Source of the DNA: Micavibrio aeruginosavorus EPB
GTDB lineage: Bacteria; Pseudomonadota; Alphaproteobacteria; Micavibrionales; Micavibrionaceae
Direction: 5' to 3'
DNA: 64,000 nt
Assembly (NCBI RefSeq): GCF_000348745.1
Contig: NC_020812.1
Location: forward strand, 496,001 to 560,000
The position numbers were made by a program, and so were the translations under genes. Below, piece by piece: positions 25,411-35,847 of the stretch; the stretch's first letter is position 1; each line of letters opens with the position of its first letter. A model generated the notes under the pieces. It saw only the letters and a program-made list of their open reading frames with translations, was not told the origin of the DNA and ran no database searches.

Positions 25411-26760
25411 TTACTGGATCACGCTGCTTTGCTGGATCGGGCTTTGGAATGTTTTGGGGGCGGGATCGACCACCACGATCTGGCCATTCCGATATTCCAA
25501 AACGGCCAGGCCGCGATCCACCAATCCATCCGGGCGGAAACGGAAAATACCGTCCAATCCCGCAAACCCGTTCGGGTTCATAATGGAATTCCAGTCAAAG
25601 GCGGGAGCTCCTTGCGTCATGTGGCCATTGCGGGCCAGAACGACGGCCAGTGCGGCGGCATCATAGCCCAGCGTTGCGACGCGCGGCGGCGTGATGCCAT
25701 AGGCGTTACGGTATTTGGTGTTGAACGTATACAGGGCCGACGGTTCCGGCGCGGCAAACCATGCACCCTGCAGGTTTTTGTCCGACGCCAGCGTGACATC
25801 ATCCCACAGCCCCGTTCCGATACGGCGCACCTGTTGCGGCGGCATGTCGAAATAGGTGAGCAGGTTGGCCAGCGCCCGTGCATCGGTTCCACCGGCCGGA
25901 ATCATAACGGCTTCAAACGGGGCCGGCGCGCCGGAGGTGTGACGCAGGTCATACTGGCTGAATTGCTTGACTGCATCGGTCATGTTTTTGTCGCCGGGGG
26001 TGAAGCGCATGGATGATGTCATCTGCATACCAACAACCGGGGCCCGGTTTTGGAAGGCGCTGTACACCATCTGGCCATATTCGCTGTCCGGAATCATGAC
26101 GCCAACATTGCGGATACCGCGTGTGGCGGCGTAATCAACAACGCGCTGGACCTGGCCAAACGGCATAAAGCCCATCAGGAAGGTGTTGCCCCCGGCCAGT
26201 TTCCAATCCGTCGAAAATCCGATGACGTTCAGGTTATAGCGATTGGCTACGCTTTTGACCGCGCGCACTTCATCGGCGAACAGCGGGCCCAAAATCAGTT
26301 GCGCGCCATCGCGGGCGGCGCTTTCGGCGGCGGCGGATGCGCCCTGGGCTGTGCCGTGCGTGTCACGCGGCATCAATTCAAAAGCGTCATAGCCGACATC
26401 GAACAGCGCCAGTTGCGCGGCGTTCATAATCGCTTCGCCCACTTCCTTGCCCTGGCCGGACAGCGGCACCAGCAAGGCCACCTTCACCGGGGGCAGGTTT
26501 TGCATTGGAATCGCGGCGGGCGGCGGGGTGAATGTGCCCGTGCTATCCCCCGGCTGGTTCAACAAAGCGTCCGTTTGTACCCCGGTTTGCGGATCGGTGT
26601 TCAGCCATTGACCCCGCGCGTCCAAAGAACCCGGGGCTTCGCTGGCCGGGGCCTGCGTCGTCGGGCGGGTCCACGGGCTGGAGGATGATGATCCGCAGGC
26701 GGTCAACAGGGTGGCCGCCGTAAAAATCATAAAAAACAGAACGGAAAGACGCTGAAACAT
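25411..26760 (-). CDS. LppC/LpoA-like penicillin-binding protein activator lipoprotein
   Basis: A lipoprotein signal peptide ends in LLTAC with Cys22 as the acylation site. The mature protein has a Pro/Thr/Ser-rich linker and then a periplasmic-binding-protein type I fold (VKVALLVPLSGQGKEVGEAIMNAAQLALFD, later GYDAAALAVVLARNG), the arrangement of the C-terminal domain of LpoA (YraM/LppC). LpoA stimulates PBP1A from the outer membrane. The N-terminal TPR domain of E. coli LpoA is missing, as is usual for short LppC proteins. It is divergent from rsmI-yraN, the conserved neighbourhood of this gene. AAGGGGA precedes the ATG. Confidence 0.82.
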   Translation of the reverse strand: MFQRLSVLFFMIFTAATLLTACGSSSSSPWTRPTTQAPASEAPGSLDARGQWLNTDPQTGVQTDALLNQPGDSTGTFTPPPAAIPMQNLPPVKVALLVPLSGQGKEVGEAIMNAAQLALFDVGYDAFELMPRDTHGTAQGASAAAESAARDGAQLILGPLFADEVRAVKSVANRYNLNVIGFSTDWKLAGGNTFLMGFMPFGQVQRVVDYAATRGIRNVGVMIPDSEYGQMVYSAFQNRAPVVGMQMTSSMRFTPGDKNMTDAVKQFSQYDLRHTSGAPAPFEAVMIPAGGTDARALANLLTYFDMPPQQVRRIGTGLWDDVTLASDKNLQGAWFAAPEPSALYTFNTKYRNAYGITPPRVATLGYDAAALAVVLARNGHMTQGAPAFDWNSIMNPNGFAGLDGIFRFRPDGLVDRGLAVLEYRNGQIVVVDPAPKTFQSPIQQSSVIQ

Positions 26761-26861
26761 GTGAAAAGTCCCCTTTTTGGGAGATGCCGCGGTGTGGCGC
26801 AGAGCCTAGCATACTCACAAAGGGCTATAAAGGCCGGGTTTTGTCGCTTATATATAGAAGT

Positions 26862-27731
26862 ATGAAAACACTGCACCCCGTTTCCCTGCCGTCTGGCCTG
26901 TATCTGGTTTCAACACCCATCGGTAACCTGCGCGACATGACGCTGCGGGCGCTGGATGTTTTGACCGCCGTGGATACGATTATATGTGAAGACACCCGCG
27001 TGACCGCCAAATTGCTTCAGGCCCACGGCATTCCGAACAAGCCGCTGCTGGTTCTAAACGATCACAGCGAAAATAAGGGGCGGGCCGCGATCCTCAGCCG
27101 TCTGGCGAATGGCGAATCCATGGCGCTGGTGTCCGATGCTGGTACGCCATTGGTGTCCGATCCGGGCTATAAACTGGTTCGTGATGCCCAGGATTTGGGC
27201 ATCATGGTCACCAGCCTGCCCGGCGCGAACGCGCCGCTGACGGCCTTGCAATTGTCTGGCCTGCCCAGTGATGCGTTTTGCTTCATCGGTTTTTTGCCGT
27301 CCAAATCGGTCGCACGCAAAAAGGAATGGCAGCGCTGGGCGCACAGTCCCGCGACCTTGCTGGCCTTTGAAACCGCACCGCGCCTGTTGGATTCATTGAT
27401 TGATATGCGGGATGTTCTGGGCGACCGCGATGCCGCTGTGGTGCGCGAAATCACAAAAATGTTCGAAGAATCCCGCCGCGGAAAAATTTCCGAATTGATT
27501 GCCCATTACACGGCGGGAGGCGCGCCGAAGGGGGAAATCGTTCTGGTCGTATCCGGGGCACCCGATCATGTTGAAATGGATGATGCGGCGATTGATGCGA
27601 TGATTACATCTGCGCTGGACAGCATGCGGGTCAAGGATGCCGCCGCGTTTGTGGCGGAGCAGACGGGCCGCCCGAAAAAGGAAATTTATGAACGCGCGCT
27701 GATTGTGTCGAAACAGGGACGCGATGAATGA
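26862..27731 (+). CDS. rsmI: 16S rRNA (cytidine1402-2'-O)-methyltransferase RsmI
   Basis: Methylates the 2'-OH of C1402 in 16S rRNA. A 289-aa tetrapyrrole-methylase-fold protein with the family motifs STPIGNLRDMTLRALDVL (17-34), CEDTRVTAKLL, LVSDAGTPLVSDPG and SLPGANAPLTALQLSGL. The start is the ATG that opens MKTLHPVSLP; upstream in-frame sequence is low quality. It overlaps yraN by ATGA and lies opposite the LppC gene, a widely conserved arrangement. Confidence 0.95.
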   Translation: MKTLHPVSLPSGLYLVSTPIGNLRDMTLRALDVLTAVDTIICEDTRVTAKLLQAHGIPNKPLLVLNDHSENKGRAAILSRLANGESMALVSDAGTPLVSDPGYKLVRDAQDLGIMVTSLPGANAPLTALQLSGLPSDAFCFIGFLPSKSVARKKEWQRWAHSPATLLAFETAPRLLDSLIDMRDVLGDRDAAVVREITKMFEESRRGKISELIAHYTAGGAPKGEIVLVVSGAPDHVEMDDAAIDAMITSALDSMRVKDAAAFVAEQTGRPKKEIYERALIVSKQGRDE

Positions 27732-28093
27732 AGAAGACCGAACCGGATCGCTATCGCCGGGGTATGAACGCGGAATTTTGGGCCGCGGTTTATCTGCGTG
27801 TGCGCGGTTATCGCATTCTGGAGCGGCGTTGCCGCACCCCGGTCGGGGAAATTGACATTGTGGCCCGCCGCGGAAAAAATCTGGTCTTTGTCGAGGTGAA
27901 GAGCCGGATGGATATGGTCACGGCGCTGGAATCCATTTCGCCGACACAACGCGGGCGGATTGTGCGGGCGGCGCAATATTACATGGCGCGGCTACGGCGC
28001 GAATTTGATCCGCGTTTTGACGTGATTGCCATTGTTCCGCCCTTTTCCTTGCGTCATATTAGGAACGCGTGGGATATATCCGGCGCGCTCTAA
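27728..28093 (+). CDS. yraN: YraN/UPF0102 family nuclease-like protein
   Basis: A 121-aa protein with the restriction-endonuclease-like core of UPF0102: GMNAEFWAAVYLRVRGYRIL, then VGEIDIVARRGKNLVFVEVKSR with the Glu/Asp and Glu-x-Lys residues of the PD-(D/E)XK fold, and FDVIAIV near the end. Physiological role is not established. Start overlaps the rsmI stop (ATGA). Confidence 0.9.
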   Translation: MKKTEPDRYRRGMNAEFWAAVYLRVRGYRILERRCRTPVGEIDIVARRGKNLVFVEVKSRMDMVTALESISPTQRGRIVRAAQYYMARLRREFDPRFDVIAIVPPFSLRHIRNAWDISGAL

Positions 28094-28123
28094 CGTGTTT
28101 CTACAATCATTGGGGTCACCATC

Positions 28124-28744
28124 ATGAAAAATTCCACCTCATCTGTTTTTATGGTTTTTGCCTGCGCGACTGTTCTGGCGCTGGGGGCGTGTTCGCCGTT
28201 GGGTGTGGCCACGGGCGCGGGCGCCACTGTGGGTATTGCCGCCGCGGGCGAGGGCGGAATCAGTGGCGCGGCCACCGATGTCCGTATTCGTACACAAATT
28301 AACGAAAGCTGGTTCCGTCACGATGTGGACATGTTCCGCAAGGTCGGCCTGACCGTGGATCAGGGGCGCGTGCTGTTGACCGGTATTGTGCAGAACCCCG
28401 ATCACCGTGTTGAAGCCGTGCGTCTGGTCTGGCAGATCGACGGGGTGAAGCAGGTCATCAACGAAATTCGCGTGGATGAAAGCGCGGGGTTTGTCAGCTA
28501 TGCGAACGATGCGTGGATTTCCACGAACATGCGTACATCCATGACGTTTGACCGAAATATCCTGTCCATCAACTATTCCATCGATACGGTGGATGGCACG
28601 GTTTACATCATGGGTGTGGCGCGGGATCAGGCCGAATTGGACCGTGTGATTGCGCTGGCCAAAAATATTCGTGGCGTGAAACAGGTGGTCAGCTATGCCA
28701 AGATGCTGGGCGAGCCCATCGTGTCACAGGCGGGCCAACAATAA
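28124..28744 (+). CDS. BON-domain lipoprotein (YraP/DolP-like)
   Basis: A 206-aa lipoprotein: signal peptide ending LALGAC (Cys23), a Gly/Ala-rich spacer, then two BON domains (about 52-115 and 122-195; VRIRTQINESWF ... GRVLLTGIVQNPDHRVEAVRLVWQIDGVKQVINEI and a second INYSIDTVDGTVYIMGVARD repeat). DolP/YraP sits at the outer membrane, binds anionic lipid and supports envelope integrity. The position after yraN matches the conserved neighbourhood of that gene. Confidence 0.88.
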   Translation: MKNSTSSVFMVFACATVLALGACSPLGVATGAGATVGIAAAGEGGISGAATDVRIRTQINESWFRHDVDMFRKVGLTVDQGRVLLTGIVQNPDHRVEAVRLVWQIDGVKQVINEIRVDESAGFVSYANDAWISTNMRTSMTFDRNILSINYSIDTVDGTVYIMGVARDQAELDRVIALAKNIRGVKQVVSYAKMLGEPIVSQAGQQ

Positions 28745-28761
28745 GAGCGGGCGCATAATCA

Positions 28762-29640
28762 ATGAACCAATCCCCCATCTCTGCATTACGTACCGATAAT
28801 CCGGCGGATGTTATGAATCATCTGCGCGGATTGGGGGCGTTGCCGGATGGGGGGATTGATCTGGCGGGCACGGCCTTGTTGCTGGCGGCGCTGGACCAGC
28901 CGGGGATTACGCTGGACCAATATGAAAGCCATCTGCGCCGTTTGTCCGATGATGTGCGTGACCGCTTCGCCGCGTTGATTGACGCCGGGGCGGGGGACAC
29001 ACCGGACACAAAAATTGCGGCGCTGAAACATATTATTTGCGATCAATATGGCTATGACGGGGATCGCGACCAGTATGATGATTTGCAAAATGCCAGCCTG
29101 ATCCGCACCATTGATCGACGTCGTGGCATGCCGATTACATTGGCCATTCTGTGCATCGCGGTGGGGCGTCGCATTGGGTGGGCGGTGCAGGGGTTGAATA
29201 TTCCCGGCCATTTTGTCTGCCGGATGGATGACGGTGCGGTGCGCGTGATTTTTGATCCGTTCAACGGATGTAAAATTTTACAGGCCCCCGATCTGCGCCA
29301 ATTGGTGAAACAGACATTGGGGCCGAATGCGGAACTCTCGGCCGATTATTACAACCCGGCGGATAACCGAACCATTCTGGTGCGGTTACAAAACAATATA
29401 AAATTGCGCCGTATCGAAGCCGAAGATTACGAAGGGGCGCTGAATGCGGTTGAGGCCATGCGCGCCTTCGATCCGGACGAGGTTCGCCTGCTATTGGATG
29501 CAGGGGTCTTGTATGCGCGGACCGGGCGGCTGAATGATGCGGTCGCGGCGCTGGAGGCGTATATCCCGCGCGCACCCAGTCCGCAGGATCGGCAGGATGC
29601 GGAAATGCTTCTGTTTCAGGTGCGGGATATTCTAAACTGA
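28762..29640 (+). CDS. SirB1-family protein (transglutaminase-like domain plus TPR)
   Basis: A 292-aa protein. The N-terminal two thirds has the SirB1/UPF0162 core: LKHIICDQYGYDGDRDQYDD, RRRGMPITLAILCIAVGRRIGW and NIPGHFVCRM with the His of the transglutaminase-like fold. The C-terminal part has a TPR-like pair (EDYEGALNAVEAMRAFDPDE, LYARTGRLNDAVAALEAY). Function is unknown in general. It starts 17 bases after the BON lipoprotein and is probably the last gene of the rsmI operon. Confidence 0.85.
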   Translation: MNQSPISALRTDNPADVMNHLRGLGALPDGGIDLAGTALLLAALDQPGITLDQYESHLRRLSDDVRDRFAALIDAGAGDTPDTKIAALKHIICDQYGYDGDRDQYDDLQNASLIRTIDRRRGMPITLAILCIAVGRRIGWAVQGLNIPGHFVCRMDDGAVRVIFDPFNGCKILQAPDLRQLVKQTLGPNAELSADYYNPADNRTILVRLQNNIKLRRIEAEDYEGALNAVEAMRAFDPDEVRLLLDAGVLYARTGRLNDAVAALEAYIPRAPSPQDRQDAEMLLFQVRDILN

Positions 29641-29692
29641 CTTGTTTTCATAATTTGGCTGTGGCGGGCTGTGCCCGCAAAGCGCCGCGCCC

Positions 29693-29721
29693 TTGCCTTA
29701 AAAATGTCCAGAATATGTTAT
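29693..29721 (+). promoter_or_regulatory. Candidate sigma-70-type promoter for pal-cpoB
   Basis: TTGCCT and TGTTAT are separated by 17 bases, about 130 bases before pal. A perfect GCGGGC/GCCCGC hairpin lies just upstream (29664-29678) but lacks a T tract. Confidence 0.4.
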
Positions 29722-29852
29722 GTGATGGACCTGTTCGGCCCTTGCAAGTGTCTGGGGAACCGAATAAAAGATTCTGTATTAGCTCTCTGGGGGCGTGATT
29801 CTGCGTCGCTCAAACAACCTGAACCATTCATAAGAATTCGAGGAGTCGTCCC

Positions 29853-30374
29853 ATGTTCGTCCGTAATCTGCTGCTGGTGTCCGCTATGGGCTTGTCTCTG
29901 GCTGCTTGTTCTTCCAAAGATGATCAAGCTGAAGTTGGTGAAGTGCGCGTTGGCGCAAACGACACCATGACCCCCGGTGCGCTGGATGGTTCCTATCAAG
30001 ACATGAACGGTCCGATCCCGGGCACGCAACAGGATCTGGTTGTAAACATCGGTGACCGCGTCTTCTTCGGCTATGACCGCATCGACCTGACCCCGGAAGC
30101 ACAAAACCTGCTGAAAATGCAAGCTGACTGGATGGGCCGTTACCCGAACGTCAACGTTGTGATCGAAGGTCACGCGGACGAGCGCGGTACACGCGAATAC
30201 AACTTGGCTCTGGGTGAGCGTCGCGCAAACTCGGTTAAAAACTACCTGACGGCCATGGGTGTTTCCCCGGCCCGTATCCGCACGGTCAGCTACGGCAAGG
30301 AACAGCCGGCTGTACTGGGCTCCACACCGGAAGCCTGGGCACAAAACCGTCGCGGCGTGACGGTTGTTGAATAA
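29853..30374 (+). CDS. pal: Peptidoglycan-associated lipoprotein Pal
   Basis: A 173-aa outer-membrane lipoprotein. The lipobox is LSLAAC with Cys19; the OmpA-like domain spans about 65-172 with the peptidoglycan-binding motif VVIEGHADERGTREYNLALG and ending in NRRGVTVVE. It tethers the outer membrane to the cell wall with the Tol system during division. cpoB follows, but tolB does not precede it here. Biased codon use suggests high expression. Confidence 0.95.
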   Translation: MFVRNLLLVSAMGLSLAACSSKDDQAEVGEVRVGANDTMTPGALDGSYQDMNGPIPGTQQDLVVNIGDRVFFGYDRIDLTPEAQNLLKMQADWMGRYPNVNVVIEGHADERGTREYNLALGERRANSVKNYLTAMGVSPARIRTVSYGKEQPAVLGSTPEAWAQNRRGVTVVE

Positions 30375-30400
30375 GAACAGAACATAAGGAAGGAAAGCGC

Positions 30401-31381
30401 GTGATTATCCGTCATTCCGGTCGTCAATCGATCCGTAAGACCGTTCTTTCCACCCTTCTTGTTACAGTGATGGCCGGCGCGGTTTTCGCGCCGGCTTTCG
30501 CACAATCGGGGGGCGGCGATACGCAAGCACGCCTAACCCGGATTGAAAATGAAATCCAAACTTTATCTCGCGCGATTTTCAAGGGCGAAACACCGCCGCC
30601 CGGCGCGTTCGGTGCATCCGCTGATCAAACGGCACAGGCCGAATTGCAACTGCGCCTGACGCAGATGGAGGAAGACCTCCGCGTTCTGACCGGCAAGGTT
30701 GAAGAACAGAATTACCAGATGGAGCGCCTGCGTGACGAAGTGACGCAGTTGAAAAACGCATCCCTGTCCGCACCGGTTGCACCAACACCGGCCCCGCGCA
30801 ATGGCATGATCGGATATCCGGAACAACAAACCACACCATCGCCCAGCGATATGGATGGCGTGGTTGATGTGCCTGCGCAAAATGATAATTTTTCCGTGAC
30901 GGATCCGAATGCGCCCGCACCGGTGAATGCACCGACATCGGGGCAATTGGGATCGGCCGTTACGGCCCCGACGGGTCAGGCTGTTACGGCCGGTACACCC
31001 GCAGCGTTGTATGAAGAATCTTTCGCCTCTGTGCGCAGCCGTGATTTTGCCAAGGCCCGCGCCGGGTTCGAAAAATTCCTGAACGAAAATCCGGATCATA
31101 ATCTGGCCGCCAATGCGACATACTGGCTAGGTGAAACCTATTACGCGCAGAATGATTATGAATCCGCGGCGCGTATCTTCGCCGAAGGGTTCCAAAAATT
31201 CCCGAAAGGGGCCAAGGGGCCGGACAACCTGCTGAAACTCGGCCTGTCTCTGGCTGGTTTGGGCAAGACGAAAGAAGCGTGCATCGCGCTGGGGCAATTG
31301 CGCAAGCAATATCCGTCCGGTGCCGTGCCTGTCCTGACGCAAGGCGATCAGGAAATGGCGAAACTGCAATGCAATCCCTAA
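30401..31381 (+). CDS. cpoB: Cell division coordinator CpoB (YbgF, Tol-Pal system)
   Basis: A GTG start is well placed after AAGGAAGGAAA. The 326-aa product has a signal peptide (cleavage near AFAQS, residue 34), an N-terminal coiled-coil region (about 40-110: LTRIENEIQTLSRAI, LQLRLTQMEEDLRVLTGKVEEQ), a Pro-rich linker and three C-terminal TPR units (e.g. ATYWLGETYYAQNDYESAARIF). This is the standard CpoB plan, coordinating Tol energy and PBP1B during constriction. tilS starts inside its last codons. Confidence 0.92.
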   Translation: MIIRHSGRQSIRKTVLSTLLVTVMAGAVFAPAFAQSGGGDTQARLTRIENEIQTLSRAIFKGETPPPGAFGASADQTAQAELQLRLTQMEEDLRVLTGKVEEQNYQMERLRDEVTQLKNASLSAPVAPTPAPRNGMIGYPEQQTTPSPSDMDGVVDVPAQNDNFSVTDPNAPAPVNAPTSGQLGSAVTAPTGQAVTAGTPAALYEESFASVRSRDFAKARAGFEKFLNENPDHNLAANATYWLGETYYAQNDYESAARIFAEGFQKFPKGAKGPDNLLKLGLSLAGLGKTKEACIALGQLRKQYPSGAVPVLTQGDQEMAKLQCNP

Positions 31382-32409
31382 ACGTGCCTGTGAATCCTGA
31401 AACGCCGGATGAATTGACGGCGTGGTTTGGGATTCTGCCTGTCGTTCGTAACAATATTCAACGTGATCAAATTGTTGTCGCGCTGTCCGGTGGGCCGGAC
31501 AGCATGGCGTTGCTGCATCTTCTGGCGCGTGCTCGCCCTGCGCGTACAATCATTCATGCTGTGACGGTTGATCACGGCTTGCGCGCCAATTCTGCGGATG
31601 AAGCGCGACAGGTCGGGGCGTGGGTGTCGACCCTGCATAATGTGCATCACCACATCCTGCGTTGGGACGGCGAAAAACCGGACAGCGCGATCATGGAATC
31701 GGCGCGGGCCGCGCGCTATCGCTTGCTGGAACAATTCTGCGCGGCGCGTGACATTGATAATGTGTGGGTCGCCCATAATCGCACGGATCAGGCGGAAACG
31801 TTTTTGTTTCGTCTGGCGAAGGGCAGCGGGCTGGATGGGCTGGCCGCCATTCACGAACAAACATCATCACCATCGGGTGCGGTGCGCATCCTGCGTCCCC
31901 TGCTGGATGTGGCCAAGGATGATTTGACGGCGTGGTGCGTGAACCAAAATATTCCTTTCGTCACCGATCCATCCAACCAGAATCCGGCCTTTGCCCGCAT
32001 TCGTTTGCGTCAAAGCTTGGACGTTCTGGCGGCGGAGGGGCTGAGCGAAAAACGTCTGGCCACCACGGCTCGCCGTATGGGCCGGGCGCGGGCGGCTCTG
32101 GACCATTTCACGGATCAAGCGTGGGCGCAGGTGGTTACGGCCCAGAACGATACCATCATGATCGATCTGCACCTGTTGGCCACGTGGCCGGATGATATCC
32201 GCCTGCGTGTTATCCGCCGGGCCTGTGACCATGTTACAATCGATCGTGAAGGGTTTGGCCCCCGTCTGGACCGGCTGGAGGAGATCGTTGATCAAATCTT
32301 CGCCGATCATGATTTCCGGGCGGCGACGTTGGGCGGTGTTCTGTTGCGCCGCGCGCCGGGTGGCGGGGATCGCCTGCGGATCACACGCGAAGGCGAAAAA
32401 ACAGCATAA
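31369..32409 (+). CDS. tilS: tRNA(Ile)-lysidine synthase TilS
   Basis: Converts C34 of tRNA-Ile(CAU) to lysidine so that it reads AUA; essential in nearly all bacteria. The PP-loop ATPase motif SGGPDSM is at residues 40-46, with VDHGLR, the RYRLLEQF region and HNRTDQAETFLFRL further on. At 346 aa it is a short form lacking the large C-terminal TilS domain. Start overlaps the cpoB end by 13 bases; AGGAAA is 13 bases upstream. The pal-cpoB-tilS-ftsH order is usual in alphaproteobacteria. Confidence 0.93.
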   Translation: MQSLNVPVNPETPDELTAWFGILPVVRNNIQRDQIVVALSGGPDSMALLHLLARARPARTIIHAVTVDHGLRANSADEARQVGAWVSTLHNVHHHILRWDGEKPDSAIMESARAARYRLLEQFCAARDIDNVWVAHNRTDQAETFLFRLAKGSGLDGLAAIHEQTSSPSGAVRILRPLLDVAKDDLTAWCVNQNIPFVTDPSNQNPAFARIRLRQSLDVLAAEGLSEKRLATTARRMGRARAALDHFTDQAWAQVVTAQNDTIMIDLHLLATWPDDIRLRVIRRACDHVTIDREGFGPRLDRLEEIVDQIFADHDFRAATLGGVLLRRAPGGGDRLRITREGEKTA

Positions 32410-32432
32410 AACCAAGCGAATCTGCGCGTTTT

Positions 32433-32454
32433 AGCGGCTGTGCGCCGCTTGTTT
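32433..32454 (+). terminator. Weak terminator-like hairpin between tilS and ftsH
   Basis: AGCGGC/GCCGCT stem with a 5-base loop, followed by an interrupted T tract (TGTTTGCTT). It could separate ftsH from the upstream genes only partly. Confidence 0.4.
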
Positions 32455-32541
32455 GCTTGGACAAATGTGCTACATATCCTGTAGAGTTCGAAAGCGTGCA
32501 AAACCACGCATTTTCAATAACGTAGAGGCGGAGCAATCACT

Positions 32542-34467
32542 GTGAACAATTTTGGCCGTAACCTGCTGTTCTGGCTGGCCGTTGGCGTAACGCTGGCGTT
32601 CCTGTTCAATGTGTTTCAAGGCGGCAAGACCGCGACCACGGGCGGTATGAGCGGTGATACGCTGGCCTATAGCGACTTCATGGCCGATGCCGGCGGTGGC
32701 CGTATTTCCGATGTCACCATCAAGGGGCAGGAAATCACCGGGCATTACAGCGCTGATGGCCGCGCGTTCCGCGTTCTGGTTCCGAACAATGAAAACGTGG
32801 TTGACCGTCTGGCCACCACGGGCGTTCGCATTACCGCCGAAAAAGATGATACCGGCAAGGTCAGCCTGATGGGCGTTTTGCTGTCCTGGTTCCCGATGCT
32901 GTTGCTGATCGGTGTGTGGATTTTCTTCATGCGCCAGATGCAGGGCAAGGGTGGCGGCGGTGCCATGGGCTTTGGCAAGTCCCGCGCCCGTATGTTGACC
33001 GAAGCGCATGGCCGCATCACGTTTGATGACGTCGCCGGGATTGAGGAAGCCAAGACGGAGCTGGAAGAAATTGTCGAGTTCCTGAAAGACCCGCAAAAAT
33101 TCCAACGTCTGGGTGGTAAAATTCCGAAGGGCGCATTGCTGGTCGGCCCGCCGGGTACGGGTAAAACCCTGATCGCGCGTGCGGTCGCGGGTGAAGCCAA
33201 CGTGCCGTTCTTTACCATCTCTGGTTCTGACTTCGTTGAAATGTTCGTTGGTGTTGGTGCATCGCGTGTGCGCGACATGTTCGAACAGGCGAAGAAGAAT
33301 GCGCCGTGTATCATCTTCATTGATGAGATCGATGCCGTGGGCCGCCATCGTGGCGCGGGCCTGGGCGGCGGGAACGACGAACGCGAACAAACCCTCAACC
33401 AGTTGCTGGTTGAAATGGACGGGTTCGAAGCGAGCGAAGGCGTGATCCTGATTGCTGCAACCAACCGTCCGGACGTTCTGGACCCGGCCTTGCTGCGTCC
33501 GGGCCGTTTCGACCGTCAGGTCGTTGTGCCGCTGCCGGATGTGAATGGCCGCGATAAAATCCTGAGCGTACACATGAAGAAAGTGCCGCTGGCGAAAAAC
33601 GTTCAATCCATGGTGATTGCGCGCGGGACGCCGGGCTTCTCCGGTGCCGATCTCGCCAACCTGGTGAACGAGGCCGCGTTGCTGGCCGCGCGCCGTGGCA
33701 AACGTGTTGTCGGCATGGAAGAATTCGAAGATGCCAAGGACAAGGTGATGATGGGCACGGAACGTCGGTCCATGGCCATGTCCGACAAGGAAAAGAACCT
33801 GACCGCCTATCACGAAGCCGGTCACGCCATTCTGGCCATCCATGAACCGGAATCCGACCCGATCCACAAGGCAACGATCATCCCGCGCGGTCGCGCGCTG
33901 GGTATGGTGATGCGCCTGCCGGAAGGGGACCGTCTGTCCGTTGCGTATGACAAGCTGAAAGCCGATCTGGTCGTCGCCATGGGTGGCCGCGTGGCCGAAG
34001 AACTGATCTTCGGCAAGGAAAAGGTCACAACGGGCGCGTCCAGCGATATTCGTTTTGCAACGGATATGGCGCGTCGCATGGTCACCGAATGGGGCTTCAA
34101 CGAAAATCTGGGCCCGTTGCATTATGGTGCCAATCAGGAAGAAGTGTTCCTGGGCCACTCCGTCACGCAATCCAAAAACATGTCGGAACAAACCGCATCG
34201 GTGATTGATTCCGAAGTGCGCAAGATTGTGGAAGTCGCATACAAACGTGCCCATGACAAACTGACCGAACATCTGGATCAACTGCACACGCTGGCCAAGG
34301 CGTTGCTGGAATATGAAACGCTGAGCGGGGAAGAGATCAAGGCCGTCCTGCGCGGTGAAGCCATCATCCGCGACACGGGCCCGGATGAAACCGATGATCG
34401 TCCGCATTCATCCGTTCCGACGGGTGGCGATATCGATCTGGGCTCCATCAAGCCGCAAGGGGCATAA
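32542..34467 (+). CDS. ftsH: ATP-dependent zinc metalloprotease FtsH
   Basis: A 641-aa membrane-anchored AAA+ protease that degrades misfolded membrane proteins, sigma-32 and LpxC in the known systems. Two N-terminal membrane helices (about 5-25 and 112-130) flank a periplasmic domain. Walker A is GPPGTGKT (202-209), Walker B is CIIFIDEID, the second region of homology is present, and the zinc site HEAGH has His424, Glu425 and His428. GTG start after GAGGCGGAG. glmM follows 6 bases downstream of the stop. Confidence 0.97.
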   Translation: MNNFGRNLLFWLAVGVTLAFLFNVFQGGKTATTGGMSGDTLAYSDFMADAGGGRISDVTIKGQEITGHYSADGRAFRVLVPNNENVVDRLATTGVRITAEKDDTGKVSLMGVLLSWFPMLLLIGVWIFFMRQMQGKGGGGAMGFGKSRARMLTEAHGRITFDDVAGIEEAKTELEEIVEFLKDPQKFQRLGGKIPKGALLVGPPGTGKTLIARAVAGEANVPFFTISGSDFVEMFVGVGASRVRDMFEQAKKNAPCIIFIDEIDAVGRHRGAGLGGGNDEREQTLNQLLVEMDGFEASEGVILIAATNRPDVLDPALLRPGRFDRQVVVPLPDVNGRDKILSVHMKKVPLAKNVQSMVIARGTPGFSGADLANLVNEAALLAARRGKRVVGMEEFEDAKDKVMMGTERRSMAMSDKEKNLTAYHEAGHAILAIHEPESDPIHKATIIPRGRALGMVMRLPEGDRLSVAYDKLKADLVVAMGGRVAEELIFGKEKVTTGASSDIRFATDMARRMVTEWGFNENLGPLHYGANQEEVFLGHSVTQSKNMSEQTASVIDSEVRKIVEVAYKRAHDKLTEHLDQLHTLAKALLEYETLSGEEIKAVLRGEAIIRDTGPDETDDRPHSSVPTGGDIDLGSIKPQGA

Positions 34468-34473
34468 GTCAGA

Positions 34474-35835
34474 ATGGCCCGTAAATATTTCGGTACCGAC
34501 GGTATCCGCGGTCGCGCCAACACGTTCCCGATGACCGCCGATATGGCGTTGAAGGTGGCCATGGCCGCCGCCGCGTCCATCCGTGCGGATCAGGGGGGGC
34601 TGCATCAAAACCGCGCCATTATCGGCAAGGACACACGCCTGTCCGGCTATATGCTGGAAGAAGCGATGGCCGCCGGTTTCGTGGCGATGGGGATGGAGGT
34701 CATTCTGGTCGGCCCGATCCCGACGCCGGGGATTGCCATGCTCACGCGCTCTCTGCGCGCCGATGTCGGGGTGATGATTTCCGCATCCCACAATCCGTAT
34801 GAAGATAACGGCATTAAATTGTTCGGTGCCGATGGCTATAAGCTGCCCGATGCGTTGGAAGAGGCGATCGAGGCACGCATTGATACGCCTGACCTGTCCG
34901 CCGAACTGGCCCCGGCCGATCGCATTGGCAAGGCCAGCCGTCTGGAAGATGCACCGGGCCGCTATATCGAATTTATCAAAAGCAGCTTCCCCAAGGGTAT
35001 GAGCCTTGAAGGCCTGAAAATCGTTGTCGATTGCGCCAACGGTGCGGCCTATAAAATCGCGCCGCAAGTTCTGTGGGAGCTGGAGGCCGAAGTTATCGCC
35101 ATGGGCGTGACCCCGAATGGCCGCAACATCAATGACAAATGCGGGGCCACGGCCACGCAAGCGTTGCAGGACCGCGTTGTGGCCGAGAAAGCCGATATTG
35201 GTATCGCGCTCGATGGCGATGCCGACCGCATCATCATGGTGGATGAGCGTGGCCAGCGTGTAGATGGCGACCAATTGATGGCGCTGCTCGCCCGCTCGGG
35301 TCAGACCAATGGAACATTGCGCGGCAATGGTGTTGTCGCCACCGTCATGTCCAATCTGGGGCTGGAACGCTATTTGAAAACGCTGGGTATGGATTTGATC
35401 CGCACGCCAGTGGGCGACCGTCACGTTGTCGAACGCATGCGCGCCGATGGGTATAATCTGGGCGGGGAACAATCCGGCCACATTATCATGTCCGATTTCG
35501 GCACGACGGGGGATGGATTGCTGGCGGGCTTGCAAATTCTGGCCGCACTGAAACAGCAAAGCTTCCCGGCATCAACCGCGCTGAACATTTTCACGCCGGT
35601 GCCCCAGATTTTGAAAAACGTCCGCTTCCAGAAAGGGCACAAGCCGCTGGATCATGACGCGGTGAAGGCCGCGATTGAAAGCGCCGAGGCCAAATTGGTG
35701 AAAGAAGGCCGCTTGTTGGTCCGCGCATCCGGCACCGAACCGTTGATCCGTGTGATGGCCGAGGGGGATGATCAATCCCTGGTCGAAACGGTGGTCAATG
35801 ATCTGTGTGGTGTGATCGAAAGCGTCGCGGTTTAA
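34474..35835 (+). CDS. glmM: Phosphoglucosamine mutase GlmM
   Basis: Interconverts glucosamine-6-P and glucosamine-1-P for UDP-GlcNAc and peptidoglycan. The N-terminus YFGTDGIRG, the active-site phosphoserine loop SASHNP (103-108, Ser105), the metal loop DGDADR and the C-terminal [12 protein letters not shown] phosphate-binding loop are all present. 453 aa is standard. The ftsH-glmM pairing is typical of alphaproteobacteria. A terminator lies 38 bases after the stop. Confidence 0.96.
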   Translation: MARKYFGTDGIRGRANTFPMTADMALKVAMAAAASIRADQGGLHQNRAIIGKDTRLSGYMLEEAMAAGFVAMGMEVILVGPIPTPGIAMLTRSLRADVGVMISASHNPYEDNGIKLFGADGYKLPDALEEAIEARIDTPDLSAELAPADRIGKASRLEDAPGRYIEFIKSSFPKGMSLEGLKIVVDCANGAAYKIAPQVLWELEAEVIAMGVTPNGRNINDKCGATATQALQDRVVAEKADIGIALDGDADRIIMVDERGQRVDGDQLMALLARSGQTNGTLRGNGVVATVMSNLGLERYLKTLGMDLIRTPVGDRHVVERMRADGYNLGGEQSGHIIMSDFGTTGDGLLAGLQILAALKQQSFPASTALNIFTPVPQILKNVRFQKGHKPLDHDAVKAAIESAEAKLVKEGRLLVRASGTEPLIRVMAEGDDQSLVETVVNDLCGVIESVAV

Positions 35836-35847
35836 TCATCGTATTAC

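Noticed and set aside
32470-34407. A 645-codon open frame on the minus strand
   Set aside because: It lies wholly antisense to ftsH, which has all family motifs, and its composition (His/Arg/Gln-rich) is that of a shadow frame.
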